DNA of 40,147 nt, taken from the NCBI GenBank assembly GCA_002413455.1, contig DHXA01000001.1, positions 1,465 to 41,611 of the forward strand, given 5' to 3'. The notes under the pieces are model-generated. The model was given only the letters and a program-made list of their open reading frames with translations. It had not been told where the DNA came from and did no database searches. This stretch comes from Rhodanobacter sp. UBA5168 (GTDB lineage: Bacteria; Pseudomonadota; Gammaproteobacteria; Xanthomonadales; Rhodanobacteraceae). The translations under genes and the position numbers were made by a program. Below are positions 26,541 through 36,648 of this stretch, in pieces (the stretch's first letter is position 1; each line of letters begins with the position of its first letter).

Positions 26541-27410
26541 ATGGCCATCAGTCTGCTCGTCGCCCTTGTCGCTCTCGGTCTGCTGCACGTCATGCCTCAA
26601 TTGGCGCGCTGGCGCGATGATGGCCTGTTCAGGCGCTGGGTCGTTCAATTGGCGGACACCAGCGGCGTCGGTCGGGTGGCGTTGGCCCTGTTGTTGCCGC
26701 TGGCGCTGTGTGCGCTACTGTGGTGGCTGCTTGGTCGTTCGCCACTGGGTGAGTTGCTGCAGCTGCTTTTCTCGCTGGCCGTGCTGGTGTATTGCCTGGG
26801 ACCGCGCGAGTTCGAGAGCGATCTCGAGGCCATTCTGAAAGCCCCCGATGGCGCTAGCCGCGAGGCCGCTGCACAGGCGCTCGCCGGCGAAGATGGCCCG
26901 GTGGCCTGGAACGCACCCGCGCTGGGTGTGGCGATCGCCTATGCCGCGTTGCGGCGGCGCTTCGCCGTGCTGCTGTGGTTTTTCCTGCTCGGGCCCCTTG
27001 GCGCGCTGTTGTACCGACTGGCGCAGACGCTGGGCCGCGACGATTCGCTGCACCTCGATGCGGCCAGTCGCATGACGGCCCGGTATGTCGCCAACGCGCT
27101 GGATTGGCCGGCCGCGCAATTGCTGACCTTCACGCTTGCGGTGGTCGGTCACTGGGAGGCCGTGATCGGTGCATGGCGGCGCTGGCATACTCAGGCGAGG
27201 GCCACCAGCTGGTACAGCGAAGGCCCAGGCTTTCTTGGTGCCGCCGCCCAGGCTGACGTGTTGATCGACATCGAGGCCGGCGACGGCTATGCCGAGGAGC
27301 ACAGCGACCCGCTGGTCGAGCTGCGGCGCCTGCGCAGTGCACTGTTGCGCGCCTTGCTGGCATGGCTGAGCGTGGTGGCGCTGATCGTGATTGGTGGCTG
27401 GGTCGGCTGA
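26541..27410 (+). CDS. ampE: AmpE family inner-membrane protein
   Basis: AmpE is an inner-membrane protein of unclear function, usually encoded with AmpD and linked to beta-lactam sensing. The 289-residue product has four hydrophobic segments (start MAISLLVALVALGLLHV; VALALLLPLALCALLWWLL; LLWFFLLGPLGALLYRLA; LLAWLSVVALIVIGGWVG) and the AmpE-like stretches CLGPREFESDLEAIL and YVANALDWPAAQLLTFTLAV. I start at ATG 26541. No ampD is seen directly upstream. Confidence 0.85.
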   Translation: MAISLLVALVALGLLHVMPQLARWRDDGLFRRWVVQLADTSGVGRVALALLLPLALCALLWWLLGRSPLGELLQLLFSLAVLVYCLGPREFESDLEAILKAPDGASREAAAQALAGEDGPVAWNAPALGVAIAYAALRRRFAVLLWFFLLGPLGALLYRLAQTLGRDDSLHLDAASRMTARYVANALDWPAAQLLTFTLAVVGHWEAVIGAWRRWHTQARATSWYSEGPGFLGAAAQADVLIDIEAGDGYAEEHSDPLVELRRLRSALLRALLAWLSVVALIVIGGWVG

Positions 27411-27438
27411 TGCCTGGTGCGGGCCGGGGTTTCCCCGC

Positions 27439-29313
27439 CTAGGCCCGGTCCCCACGCAATTCGCGCACCCGCGTTTCCAGTGATGCCGCCGTAATCCGTT
27501 CCGGCGCGAAAGACGCATCGACGATCAACTCCACCCGCGCGCGAAACCGCCGCGGCAGGCGCGCCCGACCCAGCCGTGAATCATGCCGACTCCACACGCT
27601 ACCCCACACGCCGCGCAAAGCCATCGGCAGCACCGGCACCGGTCGGCGCGCCAGGATTTTTTCCACGCCCGGACGGAATGGCGCGATCTCGCCATCGCCG
27701 GTCAATCCCCCTTCGGGGAAGATGCATACCACTTCGCCCGCCGCCAGTGCGGCATCGATGGCATCGTAGGCCTGCTGCAGTACTTGCGGATCTTCTTTCT
27801 GGCCGGCAATCGGAATCGCCCGGGCGGTGCGGAACACGAAACTGAGCAGCGGAGTATTGAAGATCTTGTAATACATCACGAACCGCATCGGCCGGCGCAG
27901 ATTCGCCATCAGCAGCAGCGGATCCATGAAGCTGACGTGATTGCACACCAGCAGCACCGGTCCTTCCTCGGGAATATGCTGCGCCCCTTCGCTGCGCACC
28001 CGGTAAAGCGTGTTCACCAGCACCCAGGTGATGAAGCGCATCACGAACTCGGGCACCAGGGTGAAGATGTACCAGGCCACCAGCACGTTGAGCAGCGCCG
28101 CAGCGAGAAAGATCTGCGACGCGTCCATGCCCAGCGCGCCAAGCCCCAGTCCGAAACCGGCGGCCGCCACGATCAGCAGCGCGTTCAGGATATTGGTGCC
28201 AGCGATGATTCGCGACAATTTTTCGCGTGGCGCGCGCGCCTGCACGAAGGCGAACAGCGGGACCACGTAAAAGCCCGCGAACACGCCGATCAAAGTGAGG
28301 TCGAGCGCAATGCGCCAGCTGCCCGCCGTCTTCAGGAAGCCCGCCCAGTCCAGCCCGCGCACCGTCGCCATGCCATGTCGCGCGAAGTACAGGTCGATAC
28401 CGAACGCGGTCAGCCCGAACGCACCCAGCGGAACGAGGCCGATCTCTACCCGCCGACCCGACATCTTTTCGCACAGCAACGCGCCGACGCCGGTGCCGAT
28501 CGAGAACAGGGTCAGCACCAGCGTGTTGACCGAGCCGTCGCCGCCCAGCGTCTCGCGCGTGTAAATCGGCAGCTGCGCGATCAGCACCGTGCCAAAGAAC
28601 CAGAACCACGAGATACCCAGCACCGCGTTGAACACCGCGCGATCGGCGCGGGTGATCGCCAGCACCCGCGCGGTTTCGTTGAACGGATTCCAGTTGAACT
28701 TCAGGTTCGGCGCGGTCGCCGGGGCCGGCGGAATACGGCGGCTGGCCAGGTAACCGGCCACCGCCACTGCGATGGTGGCGCCCGACGCCAACAGTGGCCC
28801 CACGCCGGCCACCAGCATCAGCGAGTTGCCGGCAATCATGCCGACCAGCATCGCCATCTGCGTGCCCATCTCGACCAGCCCGTTGCCACCGACCAGTTCG
28901 TCCGGCTTCAGCGTCTGCGGCAGGATCGCGTACTTGATGGGTCCGAACACGGTCGAGTGGATGCCCATCATGAACAGCACGATCAGCAGCAGCGAAGTAT
29001 GGTGCGCATAGAAACCGTACGCGGCCAATGCCATCGCGCCGATCTCGAACAGTTTCACGTAACGGATGATCCGGCTCTTCTCGTACTTCTCGGCGAGCTG
29101 GCCAGCCGTCGCGGAAAACAGGAAGAACGGGATGATGAACAGCGCGGGCGCGAGGTTGGTGTAGAGCGACACCGTGTGGTCATCCAGCCCCATCTGGAAC
29201 GCCACCAGCATCACCAACGCATTGCGGAACGCATTGTCGTTGAACGCCCCCAACGCCTGGGTCCAGAAGAACGGCGCAAAGCGCCGCTTGCCCAGCAATG
29301 CGAATTGGCTCAT
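27439..29313 (-). CDS. MFS transporter fused to 1-acyl-glycerophosphate-type acyltransferase (lysophospholipid transporter/acyltransferase)
   Basis: The 624-residue protein has an MFS domain of about 12 helices (residues about 10-420, start FFWTQALGAFNDNAFRNALV as in LplT) joined to a PlsC-like acyltransferase (about 430-624). The acyltransferase has the catalytic NHVSFMD (HX4D, near 456) and FPEGGLTGDG (near 530). In E. coli the LplT transporter and Aas acyltransferase-ligase are separate; here flippase and acyltransferase are one chain and the AMP-ligase domain of Aas is absent. Expected role: move lysophospholipids across the inner membrane and reacylate them. It is convergent with ampE (28 bp between the stops), and the Oar-like receptor gene lies upstream on the same strand. 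Confidence 0.9.
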   Translation of the reverse strand: MSQFALLGKRRFAPFFWTQALGAFNDNAFRNALVMLVAFQMGLDDHTVSLYTNLAPALFIIPFFLFSATAGQLAEKYEKSRIIRYVKLFEIGAMALAAYGFYAHHTSLLLIVLFMMGIHSTVFGPIKYAILPQTLKPDELVGGNGLVEMGTQMAMLVGMIAGNSLMLVAGVGPLLASGATIAVAVAGYLASRRIPPAPATAPNLKFNWNPFNETARVLAITRADRAVFNAVLGISWFWFFGTVLIAQLPIYTRETLGGDGSVNTLVLTLFSIGTGVGALLCEKMSGRRVEIGLVPLGAFGLTAFGIDLYFARHGMATVRGLDWAGFLKTAGSWRIALDLTLIGVFAGFYVVPLFAFVQARAPREKLSRIIAGTNILNALLIVAAAGFGLGLGALGMDASQIFLAAALLNVLVAWYIFTLVPEFVMRFITWVLVNTLYRVRSEGAQHIPEEGPVLLVCNHVSFMDPLLLMANLRRPMRFVMYYKIFNTPLLSFVFRTARAIPIAGQKEDPQVLQQAYDAIDAALAAGEVVCIFPEGGLTGDGEIAPFRPGVEKILARRPVPVLPMALRGVWGSVWSRHDSRLGRARLPRRFRARVELIVDASFAPERITAASLETRVRELRGDRA

Positions 29314-29552
29314 GCGATGTCCTGGTTGGAGTGCTTGGGTTTCGACTGCGCATCCTTGGTCAGGCGATTATGACCACAACCCAAATTGAAGGCGCAACGC
29401 GAGTTGCGATGGCGCTTGAGCAGCCAGAAGCCCGAATTTCGGCTTAATCCAGCCAAGCTTGACTTGCCCGCTTCGCGCGACATCACCGGCGCGATGCCTG
29501 TTGCGCGCCATACAGCAATTGCCGCCTCGCTCCGCGGCGGCTCCACATGACC

Positions 29553-29583
29553 AAAAAAACGCCGGAGCAGTGCTCCGGCGTTT
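29553..29583 (-). terminator. Intrinsic terminator of the Oar-like receptor gene
   Basis: On the minus strand a 12-bp perfect stem (AAACGCCGGAGC with its complement, 29557-29583) and 3-base loop is followed by a run of seven T, 28 bp after the receptor stop codon. It is a textbook rho-independent terminator. The rest of 29314-29610 holds no gene. Confidence 0.92.
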
Positions 29584-29610
29584 CTGGACTTAACCTACAT
29601 GTTGCTTAGC

Positions 29611-32598
29611 TTAGAAGTCGTAGCTCACGCCAAACCGCACGGCGCGCGGGGTCTGTGAATACCGCGTGCGACCGAAACCAGAGAGCTGGTAATCGTAGTA
29701 CTGCGTGGTCCTCTGCTGGTCGAACAGATTGAGCACATCGACGTTGAACGCCAACTTCTTGTCGGCAAAGCTCGGACGATACTCGAGACTGGCTGAAACC
29801 GTCTCGGTCCACGGTGTGTCACCGTTCGTACCCTTCGGGGCCGGCACGCCACTGCACCAATGGTAGTAAGGACCGGTGTAGGCAGGGTAAGTACCGTTCG
29901 GGCCATACGCACCCAAGCAGCTGTCCGGCGAACCGGAAAGCACCGCAATATTGCCCGAGAGCGTCCATTCCGGCAAGAACCGATAGCTGCCGTAAATCTT
30001 CAGCTGATGCTTGTGATCGTTGGCCAGACGGCCACCGCCATATTCCATCAGGGTCGGGTAATCCCAATCCACCGTCGCGGCAATATCGGACTGGCCGATA
30101 TCCGAGCGTACCTGACCCTCGGTATTGCCGTAGCTCTTCGAGAACGTGTAGTTGACTCGACCATACCAGGTGCCGTCAAACGGGTGCTCCAGGTACAGAT
30201 TCGCGGCGTAATAGTTACGCTTGGCGTGGGGGAAGCCCAGTTCCTTGCTGCTGATATGGAACTGACCGTAACCGCCGTTGCCGTCTGGCAACTGGAACGT
30301 GGCGCCGCGACCCGGGTTGAAGAAGTAGCAGCCGCGCAGGCCGGTCGTGTCCAGCCCGGCTGCATCTGCCGCGGCGAAGAACACCTGGTAGTTGCAGGTG
30401 TCATCAATCTCGTTCTTCAGGCTGCGATAGGTCAGCTTGGCGCCGTAGGTCCAGGCATCATCGAACTTCTTGTCGAAGCCGAGGATGTACTCATCCTGGT
30501 ACTGCGCCGTCAACGACTTGGCGGTCACCGTGTTTGGATCCGGCGGCTGGCCGTACTCGTTGTTCTCGGAAATCGGCACCCCTGGACCTCTAACCGTATT
30601 GATCGGGCTTATCCCGGTCGGATAGCCGGTCGCCGGATCGATCCCGGTATAGTTGTAGTACTCCCGGGTGTACAGCGAACCGGAAGCACCGCGCAGCGCC
30701 ACGCTGGTGGGAAGCGCCAGATAGTAGCGACCCGCGTTGGCATAGACCTTGAAACTGGAATCGCCGTTGACGTCCCAGCTGGCACCCAGTCGCGGTGCCC
30801 ACTGCGGCTTGGTCTGGCGAATGTAGGCATCCCCGTCGGCGTTGAAGTTGGTGAACTGATCATTGCGCAGGCCCAGTTTCACCAGCCAGCGATCGCTGAC
30901 CTGCCAGCTGTCTTCGATGTACTGCGCGTGTTGGCTCACCGCGATCGACGCGGCGGTCTTGAAGACATACTTGTCGACAAAATAACCCTGGCCGGCAGGT
31001 GCATCGACCAAGCCGGCGAGAATGGGCGCGCCCGGCGCTACCTTCTGGTATTCCCACGCGTAGCCGGCATCGACCGGGATGAAATCGCCGTCGTTCAGAT
31101 CCTGGGTGCGCTGGTTGTCGATACCCGCGGTGATCGAGTGATCGCCCAGTCGGTAGGTTAGATCGACGCGATAATTCGCGCCCTTGACCTTGTGCGACGG
31201 ATCCGAGGTGGTCAGTACGGTCTGGTTATTGGTGATGCCCGCGCCACCGCCCGAGTAGGCCGGGTTCTGGTCGGCATTACCCAGGATGGCGATCAGACCA
31301 GGATCAAAGCCGGCACCGATATCGGTATAGAGATCCGTGCTCTGCTCGCCATACTGGGCGCTGAGCGTCAGATCGTCGGTGATGTAGCCGGTGTACTTGG
31401 CGATCCACATCGACGACGCGGTTTTGGTGTGCTGATCGGGGCCGTTGAATTCGCCCGTGCTGTGGGTCGGGTAGTCGAACGCATATTCATTGCCAGAGAA
31501 GCTGTGCGTGTTCGCTGCCCCGGTCAGTTCCAGAATATTGCTGTCGTTGATATTCCAGTCCACCTTGGCATACCACTTCGGATCATGGAATTCGCGATGG
31601 CTTATCTGGGAAGAACTGGAGTTCGTGGAGGCGAGCTTGTCCGAGGTCTTGGCGCCTTCCACCGACGCGAACAAGAACAGCTTGTCCTTGATCAGGGGGC
31701 CGCCGACATACGCACTTTCGACCACGGTGGTGCCCCTGTTGGCACCGCGATATTGATAGACTTGGCCCGCCAGGGGGCTTGCCGCTGAATTCAGGATCGG
31801 ATCCTGTTTAGCCTTGGCCCAGTCGGGGGAATACAGCACTTGCGCGCCGAAGTGCCACTCATTGCTGCCGCGCTTGCCGACCTGGTTGAGCACGCCGCCA
31901 TCGGCACGACCGTAGGCCGCGCCGTAACCACCAGAGAGTATTTCCACCTGCTCGAGCGAACCATAGGGCAAGTCGATGCCACCGAGACCATTGAGCGGAT
32001 CGGTCACGTTCATACCGTTGATGTAGTAGGCATTTTCAGTGACGCTGGCGCCGCCGAAAGAAACCAACTGGTTACCGGATGGACCCGTGAAAAAACCGCT
32101 ACCGCCGATAGCGCCGGGAGCCAGCAGGGCGATAGCTTCGGTCGAACGGCCCAGCGGCAACTGCTTCAGCTGCTCAGCCGTGATCACCGTGCGCGTGTCG
32201 ACGGCACTTACGTCGATAGTCGGCAGCGCGTTGGCCTGCACGGTGACTGCGGCGAGATTCTGCGGGTTCTCACCAAAGGAGACCTCGGTACCCGAACCTA
32301 CGCGCAGGCTTACATTGGAACGCGAATCGACCACTTGGCCGTCGCGCTGCAACGACACCGTATAGCTACCGACCGGCAGCGTATTGATGTTGTAACGACC
32401 ATCGGTACCCACCACTATTTGGCGGGTGATGCCCGTGGAGCCCGTAACGACGACGGTTTCGCCCGCTTTCGCTTGGCCAAAGATGCTGCCGGTCGTCGAC
32501 TGTGCCAGTGCACCGGCACCGACAATGCACAGACCGAGCCCAACCGCCAACGATGTACGGCGCAATTGACCCGTCTTGAAATTTTTACGTGCGCTCAT
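29611..32598 (-). CDS. Oar-like TonB-dependent receptor with carboxypeptidase-regulatory-like domain
   Basis: The 995-residue protein has a signal peptide (ending GLCIVGAGALAQ), then a CarboxypepD_reg-like beta domain (about 35-105, GQAKAGETVVVTGSTGITRQ and GRYNINTLPVGSYTVSL). A plug follows (VDTRTVITAEQLKQLPLGRS, then AYYINGMNVTDPLNGLGG and GGYGAAYGRADGGVLNQVGK), and then a long barrel ending VRFGVSYDF with terminal Phe. This is the Oar class, known for outer-membrane adhesion or uptake roles. I start at ATG 32598, with GGGGAG nine bases upstream. It is divergent from a helix-turn-helix gene and ends in a strong terminator, so it is a single-gene unit. Confidence 0.92.
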   Translation of the reverse strand: MSARKNFKTGQLRRTSLAVGLGLCIVGAGALAQSTTGSIFGQAKAGETVVVTGSTGITRQIVVGTDGRYNINTLPVGSYTVSLQRDGQVVDSRSNVSLRVGSGTEVSFGENPQNLAAVTVQANALPTIDVSAVDTRTVITAEQLKQLPLGRSTEAIALLAPGAIGGSGFFTGPSGNQLVSFGGASVTENAYYINGMNVTDPLNGLGGIDLPYGSLEQVEILSGGYGAAYGRADGGVLNQVGKRGSNEWHFGAQVLYSPDWAKAKQDPILNSAASPLAGQVYQYRGANRGTTVVESAYVGGPLIKDKLFLFASVEGAKTSDKLASTNSSSSQISHREFHDPKWYAKVDWNINDSNILELTGAANTHSFSGNEYAFDYPTHSTGEFNGPDQHTKTASSMWIAKYTGYITDDLTLSAQYGEQSTDLYTDIGAGFDPGLIAILGNADQNPAYSGGGAGITNNQTVLTTSDPSHKVKGANYRVDLTYRLGDHSITAGIDNQRTQDLNDGDFIPVDAGYAWEYQKVAPGAPILAGLVDAPAGQGYFVDKYVFKTAASIAVSQHAQYIEDSWQVSDRWLVKLGLRNDQFTNFNADGDAYIRQTKPQWAPRLGASWDVNGDSSFKVYANAGRYYLALPTSVALRGASGSLYTREYYNYTGIDPATGYPTGISPINTVRGPGVPISENNEYGQPPDPNTVTAKSLTAQYQDEYILGFDKKFDDAWTYGAKLTYRSLKNEIDDTCNYQVFFAAADAAGLDTTGLRGCYFFNPGRGATFQLPDGNGGYGQFHISSKELGFPHAKRNYYAANLYLEHPFDGTWYGRVNYTFSKSYGNTEGQVRSDIGQSDIAATVDWDYPTLMEYGGGRLANDHKHQLKIYGSYRFLPEWTLSGNIAVLSGSPDSCLGAYGPNGTYPAYTGPYYHWCSGVPAPKGTNGDTPWTETVSASLEYRPSFADKKLAFNVDVLNLFDQQRTTQYYDYQLSGFGRTRYSQTPRAVRFGVSYDF

Positions 32599-32731
32599 AA
32601 GTTGTAACTCCCCAAGGTTCAGCCCGAGCAATCGGGCGCATGAAACTTTTGTGTGTTCGTAACATCCAAGGACAACATTCCGGGCAATATGCCTAGCCCA
32701 TGCCGATCCACGCGATTCAATGTACTTTCCT

Positions 32732-32752
32732 GCGCAAGTGTTTCGCGCAAGT
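32732..32752. promoter_or_regulatory. Direct repeats in the divergent promoter region
   Basis: GCGCAAGT occurs at 32732-32739 and again at 32745-32752, with a 13-bp period, between the divergent Oar-like receptor and helix-turn-helix genes. The spacing fits sites on nearly the same DNA face. It may be an operator for the neighbouring regulator; binding is not shown. Confidence 0.45.
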
Positions 32753-32846
32753 TATTGCGACGTTAATTCATGAAATCGCGAAGGTCAACACTTTCATAAC
32801 TTAGAATTCTCTGCGACACGACTTGACTTACGTGAAAAAATCGCAT

Positions 32847-33431
32847 ATGCCCCAAAAACCTTACCTCGGCCAACCCATGAGCTCGCAAAAACCCACGAAC
32901 CCACCTGCAGCCGGCAGTTTTGCCGAGCGCATTAAATTGCTGATCCAGCGCGTCGGTAGCGCAACGGAGATCGCGAGAATGTGCGGCTTTTCCGAGGGCG
33001 TGGTGCGCAGCTGGCGCGATGGCAACACGGATCCCTCGCGCGCGCGTTGTGTCACGCTGGCCCGCACACTAGGTATTTCACTGGTCTGGCTGGTTGCGGG
33101 TGAGGGCGCTTTGCAGGCGGATCCCGCCCCCCAAAATTTGGACGACCAGTACAGTTCGGAAAAGGTGACTCCGCACCGACCCAGGGTCAACCCGGACGGC
33201 CACGCTGCCGGCATGGCCGTTGATGCCCAGCGGCTCAACACCGCCGTGCGAATTCTGCAATCAGAGCTGAGTCTGGCCGACAGCCAGCTTCCCTTGTCCG
33301 ACAACACCGATCTGCTGACCCAGCTCTATGAAATTCTGGGACCCGGCGGCTCGCATGTGGATCCGATCGCCATGGTGGCGTTCAACCATCAGTTGGCCGA
33401 ACGGATTCGCAGGGAACGCGGCACGGCCTGA
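32847..33431 (+). CDS. Cro/CI-type helix-turn-helix regulator without peptidase domain
   Basis: A 194-residue DNA-binding protein. The helix-turn-helix is at about residues 25-85 (FAERIKLLIQRVGSATEIAR, MCGFSEGVVRSWRDG, TLARTLGISLVWLVAGEG) and resembles the N-terminal domain of phage CI/C2-type repressors. The second half lacks the S24 self-cleavage peptidase and is a short helical region (RLNTAVRILQSELSLADSQL). The start is uncertain: ATG 32847 is used, while ATG 32877 would shorten it by 10 residues; neither has a clear ribosome site. It is divergent from the Oar-like receptor, so regulation of that gene is a reasonable inference. Confidence 0.78.
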   Translation: MPQKPYLGQPMSSQKPTNPPAAGSFAERIKLLIQRVGSATEIARMCGFSEGVVRSWRDGNTDPSRARCVTLARTLGISLVWLVAGEGALQADPAPQNLDDQYSSEKVTPHRPRVNPDGHAAGMAVDAQRLNTAVRILQSELSLADSQLPLSDNTDLLTQLYEILGPGGSHVDPIAMVAFNHQLAERIRRERGTA

Positions 33432-33502
33432 CCCTGATGGGTGACGGCGCCGCGGCCAGAACGCGGCCGATATGACGATTGCCGCATTTCTGGTGCGGCG
33501 GC

Positions 33503-35650
33503 TCAGAGCAAGGCGATGTCTGCGATGGCGCCGAACTGCGCCTTCAGTTGACCAAGCAGAGCCAGTCGGTTGGCCCGCACGGCGGAATCTTCGGCATTGA
33601 CGAGCACGCTGTCGAAGAACGCGTCTACCGGTGCCTGCAGTTGCGACAAGCGAGTCAGAACGGCAGCGTAGTCGCCTGCTTCCAGTGCGTCGGTGGTTTC
33701 CCGCCGCGCCGCGGCTAGTGCGTCGGCCAGTTCGCGCTCCGCATCCGCCTCGAAATACACCGGATCAACGGTGCCGCCCAAGTTGGACGTGCCAACCTCT
33801 TCGCTCTGCTTGCGCAGTATATTTGCGACGCGCTTGTTGGCGGCAGCGAGGCTGACAGCCTCCGGGCGACGACCGAATTCGGCCACCGCGCGCAGGCGAC
33901 GGTCAAAATCCGCCAAGCTGGCCGGCTGCACGGCCAGCACAGCTTCGAATTGCGCATTGTCGAAACCCTGCTCGGCGTAATAACCGCGCAGGCGATCAAG
34001 CACAAAGTCATACAGTTCATCGGCCAGGATCACCCGCCGCTGACCCGCGTTCAGCACCGGTGGCCTGCCGTCCTTGCCGGGTTTTAGCCCGGCCGCCAGT
34101 GCAGCGTCAGGCAACAGTTCCAGCGCCTCCACGAAACTGCCGCGCAGATCCAGCTCCATGCCAGCTTCGATCAACGTACGCGCCAAACCCAACGCGGCGC
34201 GGCGCAAGGCGAACGGATCCCTGTTGCCACCGGGCTTCATGCCGACAGCGAAGATGCCGGCCAGGGTATCCAGGCGTTCGGCCACCGCCAACACCTGCCC
34301 CAACTTGTCGGGAGCGATCGCATCACCGCCGAACCGCGGCTGGTAATAACTGTCGAGCGCTTCGGCCACTTCTGCCGGTTCATCATGATGGCTGGCGTAA
34401 TAGCGTCCCATCACGCCTTGCAGCTCGGGGAACTCGCCGACCATGCGAGTCAGCAGATCACACTTGCTCAAGCTCGCGGCGCGCGTGGCCGCAGCGGCGT
34501 CCACGCCAACCCGGTTGGCGATGATTCGCGCCAGCTCGGCTACCCGGATGCTCTTGTCCCACAGGCTGCCCAGCGCCTGCTGATAGGTGACGCCCTTGAG
34601 CTGTTCCTGGTAGCCGGCCAATGGCGTTTTCAGATCCTCTTCCCAAAAGAACTTGGCGTCGGCGAAGCGCGGCCGGATCACCCGCTCGTAACCCTTGCGA
34701 ATTTCAGCCGGATCCTTGCTGTCGATGTTCGCAATGCCGATGAAGTGCTCGGTGAGCTTGCCGTTCGCGTCGAACACCGGCACGAACTTCTGATTCGCCA
34801 CCATGGTGGTCACCAGAGCCTCGGGCGGCACACTGAGAAACTCGCGCTCGAACGTGCAGGCGATCGCTACCGGCCACTCGGTGAGGTTGGTTAGCTCGTC
34901 CAGCAGCGTGTCATCCAGTCGCGGTACGCCGCCAGTCGATCCCGCCAGCTGTTCGATCTGATCGCGGATGCGCTGGCGTCGCTCACGCGGATCGGCCAAC
35001 ACATTGCTGGCACGCATCGCATCCAGCCAGCCATCGGCGTCGGCCACATGCACCGGTTGCGGATGCATGAAGCGATGGCCGCGCGACTTGCGGCCGCTTT
35101 TCAGACCAAGCACGCCACCGTCGATGATCTCCGCACCATGCAAGATGACGAGCCAATGCACCGGACGCACGAAGCTGTAATCGTGATCGGCCCAACGCAT
35201 GGGCCGGGGGATCGGCAACGCCTTCAGCGCCTCGTCAACGACTTCCGGCACCAATGAAGCCAATACTTGACCAGGTTTGACAGTACGCCAGACGAACCAC
35301 GCGCCCTTGTCGGTCTGCAGTTTTTCCAACTGCTCGAGCGGAACTCCGCAAGATTGCGCAAAACCGAGCAGCGCCTTGGATGGCTGTCCCTCGGCATCAA
35401 GCGCGGCATTCAATGCCGGGCCTCGACGTTCGATCACCTGTTCCGGCTGGGTCGCGGCCACGCCGGGAACGTGTACGGCCAGTCGGCGCGGCGATGCGTA
35501 CGCCTGAGCCAGATCGAGCTCCGCGACGATGCCGCGTTTGGCCAGGCCATCGCAGACACCTCGCAGAAATGCTGCGGACAGCTCGTCCAGCGCCTTCGGC
35601 GGCAATTCCTCGGTGCCAAGTTCGATCAACAGTGGCTTGTGCTCAGCCAT
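33503..35650 (-). CDS. glyS: Glycyl-tRNA synthetase beta subunit
   Basis: The beta subunit provides tRNA binding and helps the alpha subunit attach glycine to tRNA-Gly in an alpha2beta2 enzyme. The 715-residue protein has the family start [19 protein letters not shown], the conserved [47 protein letters not shown] and the C-terminal DALR-type helical domain ([20 protein letters not shown]). Length is normal. It overlaps glyQ by 8 bp, so translation is coupled. Confidence 0.97.
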   Translation of the reverse strand: MAEHKPLLIELGTEELPPKALDELSAAFLRGVCDGLAKRGIVAELDLAQAYASPRRLAVHVPGVAATQPEQVIERRGPALNAALDAEGQPSKALLGFAQSCGVPLEQLEKLQTDKGAWFVWRTVKPGQVLASLVPEVVDEALKALPIPRPMRWADHDYSFVRPVHWLVILHGAEIIDGGVLGLKSGRKSRGHRFMHPQPVHVADADGWLDAMRASNVLADPRERRQRIRDQIEQLAGSTGGVPRLDDTLLDELTNLTEWPVAIACTFEREFLSVPPEALVTTMVANQKFVPVFDANGKLTEHFIGIANIDSKDPAEIRKGYERVIRPRFADAKFFWEEDLKTPLAGYQEQLKGVTYQQALGSLWDKSIRVAELARIIANRVGVDAAAATRAASLSKCDLLTRMVGEFPELQGVMGRYYASHHDEPAEVAEALDSYYQPRFGGDAIAPDKLGQVLAVAERLDTLAGIFAVGMKPGGNRDPFALRRAALGLARTLIEAGMELDLRGSFVEALELLPDAALAAGLKPGKDGRPPVLNAGQRRVILADELYDFVLDRLRGYYAEQGFDNAQFEAVLAVQPASLADFDRRLRAVAEFGRRPEAVSLAAANKRVANILRKQSEEVGTSNLGGTVDPVYFEADAERELADALAAARRETTDALEAGDYAAVLTRLSQLQAPVDAFFDSVLVNAEDSAVRANRLALLGQLKAQFGAIADIALL

Positions 35651-36554
35651 GGGTCGACTCCCTCACTTGCTTCAGGCCCGGGAAACCGAGTTTCTCGCGC
35701 TGTGCCACGTAGGTTTCGGCCACGCCGCGCGACAGTGTGCGCACGCGCAGGATGTAGCGCTGCCGCTCGGTGACGCTGATCGCTCGGCGCGCGTCGAGCA
35801 GGTTGAACGTATGGCTGGCCTTCATCACCTGCTCGTACGCCGGCAGCGGCAGGTCAGCCGCGATCAACTGGTTGGCGGTCGTCTCGCATACGTCGAACCA
35901 GCGCAGTAGTTCGGGTACGTTGGCGTGTTCGAAATTGTAGGTACTCTGCTCGACCTCGTTCTGATGAAACACATCACCATAAGTGACGAGTCCTCGCGCA
36001 CCGTCAGTCCAGATCAGATCAAAAACGTTATCCACGTTTTGCAGGTACATCGCCAAGCGTTCCAGGCCGTAGGTGATCTCACCCATCACCGGCCGGCACT
36101 CGAGCCCGCCGGCCTGCTGAAAGTAGGTGAACTGGGTCACCTCCATGCCGTTCAACCAGACTTCCCAGCCGAGACCCCAGGCGCCAAGGGTCGGTGACTC
36201 CCAGTTGTCTTCGACGAAGCGCAGGTCGTGTACCAGCGGATCGAGGCCGAGCTCCTTCAGCGAACCGATGTACAACTCCAGGATGTTTTCCGGATTCGGT
36301 TTCATCACCACTTGGTACTGGTAGTAATGCTGCAGCCGGTTCGGGTTCTCGCCATAACGCCCATCGGTAGGCCGACGCGAGGGCTGCACATAAGCGGCGG
36401 CCCACGGCTCTGGACCGAGCGCGCGCAGGAAGGTGGCCGGGTGAAAGGTCCCGGCGCCGACCTCGATATCGAGTGGCTGCAACAGCACACAACCCTGCGC
36501 CGCCCAATAGCGGTTGAGGGTCTGGATCACATCCTGGAAGGTGCGCGCGGACAT
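35643..36554 (-). CDS. glyQ: Glycyl-tRNA synthetase alpha subunit
   Basis: The alpha subunit is the catalytic class II part of bacterial alpha2beta2 glycyl-tRNA synthetase. The 303-residue protein has the family sequence [60 protein letters not shown] and [20 protein letters not shown], which contain the motif 2 and 3 regions. It is the first gene of glyQS. The divergent ATPase gene begins 95 bp upstream. Confidence 0.97.
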   Translation of the reverse strand: MSARTFQDVIQTLNRYWAAQGCVLLQPLDIEVGAGTFHPATFLRALGPEPWAAAYVQPSRRPTDGRYGENPNRLQHYYQYQVVMKPNPENILELYIGSLKELGLDPLVHDLRFVEDNWESPTLGAWGLGWEVWLNGMEVTQFTYFQQAGGLECRPVMGEITYGLERLAMYLQNVDNVFDLIWTDGARGLVTYGDVFHQNEVEQSTYNFEHANVPELLRWFDVCETTANQLIAADLPLPAYEQVMKASHTFNLLDARRAISVTERQRYILRVRTLSRGVAETYVAQREKLGFPGLKQVRESTHG

Positions 36555-36648
36555 GGCTTTCCGTGACCTTGGGTAAAGCGCGCTAGTATAGCCGCTGCTT
36601 GCTTTCCCACTGGATTCAAGGCCGGCAAAAGTACTCGGGGATATCCGG

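Noticed and set aside
25964..26620. Plus-strand frame between nudC and ampE
   Set aside because: It runs 80 bp into ampE, and its composition is that of a random high-GC frame.
27583..29373. 596-codon open frame on the plus strand
   Set aside because: It is antisense to the MFS-acyltransferase gene. The product is rich in Arg, His and Gln with no fold, as expected from a high-GC shadow frame.
29860..31161. 433-codon plus-strand frame
   Set aside because: Antisense to the Oar-like receptor gene and without motifs.
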